From positions 1 to 13,273 of the forward strand of contig JABXGY010000456.1 of NCBI GenBank assembly GCA_016550395.1: DNA of 13,273 nucleotides. The letters are read 5' to 3'. Numbering within the stretch: position 1 is the stretch's first letter; every line of letters starts with the position of its first letter. The position numbers were made by a program, and so were the translations under genes. The notes below the pieces were generated by a model, which saw only the letters and a program-made list of their open reading frames with translations, was not told where the DNA came from and ran no database searches. This document shows positions 13,213 through 13,273 of the stretch, piece by piece. The stretch comes from an archaeon (GTDB lineage Archaea; Asgardarchaeota; Hermodarchaeia; Hermodarchaeales; Hermodarchaeaceae).

Positions 13213-13273
13213 ATGGATAATCATCAGATATTTAGTGTTCAGACATACACTTACTGGCTGGTTGAACAGAATA
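13213..13273 (+). CDS. Possible start of a further gene, cut by right edge
   Basis: ATG 13213 opens a frame of 20 codons (MDNHQIFSVQTYTYWLVEQN) that stays open to the end. An AT-rich palindrome lies upstream and GGGG (about 13197-13200) lies 12 bases before the ATG. The product is not recognisable, and the call rests only on the open frame and promoter-like context. Confidence 0.35.
   Translation, partial: MDNHQIFSVQTYTYWLVEQN

Noticed and set aside
1..13273. CRISPR array, tRNA, rRNA, transposase or integrase
   Set aside because: No regular repeats, cloverleaf-like segment, conserved rRNA sequence or recombinase motif was visible. A tRNAscan or Rfam search was not possible.

Overview
The window most likely comes from an archaeon, and an Asgard-type archaeon is the best guess. 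The archaeal signals are an isopentenyl phosphate kinase (alternative mevalonate pathway), a stand-alone 6-phospho-3-hexuloisomerase, SurE, and TATA-like boxes in front of several genes. The Asgard hint is a complete Rab/Ras-like small GTPase (7568-8143), a family strongly expanded in that group. A single GTPase does not prove the assignment. There are no rRNA, tRNA, CRISPR or mobile elements that I can recognise.

Layout. (1) Positions 1-4093 form a run of minus-strand genes. In transcription order these are a SurE-type nucleotidase, 6-phospho-3-hexuloisomerase, an acidic protein of unknown function closely followed by an ECF-transporter S component, a membrane protein with a C-terminal bacterial-PH-like domain, and the start of an unrecognised protein cut by the left edge. 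(2) Positions 4205-8143 hold a plus-strand protein that looks like a RadB/RecA-fold protein without a Walker A motif, convergent with a minus-strand polytopic membrane protein, then a plus-strand 523-residue HD-domain protein with a coiled coil, convergent with the minus-strand GTPase. (3) Positions 8393-10476 hold an isopentenyl phosphate kinase with an extra conserved-looking N-terminal domain, followed on the same strand by a metallo-beta-lactamase-fold protein that has lost most of its metal ligands. (4) Positions 10500-13012 hold a minus-strand nitrilase-superfamily amidase, divergent from a plus-strand class III aminotransferase. A possible new gene starts at 13213 and runs off the right edge.

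Most genes look like ordinary, loosely arranged metabolic or cellular genes with short intergenic gaps. The clearest transcription units are the unknown protein plus ECF S component (21 bp apart) and the kinase plus degenerate MBL protein (about 70 bp apart). Start codons are strikingly often TTG or GTG, several of them fixed by a Shine-Dalgarno-like sequence (GGTG or GAGG type) 6-10 bases upstream. Other genes have no visible ribosome site and a TATA-like box close to the start, which suggests leaderless or short-leader transcripts.

I saw no complete defence or island-type system. The most unusual items are two probable pseudoenzymes (RecA-like and MBL-like) and the N-terminal fusion on the isopentenyl phosphate kinase.
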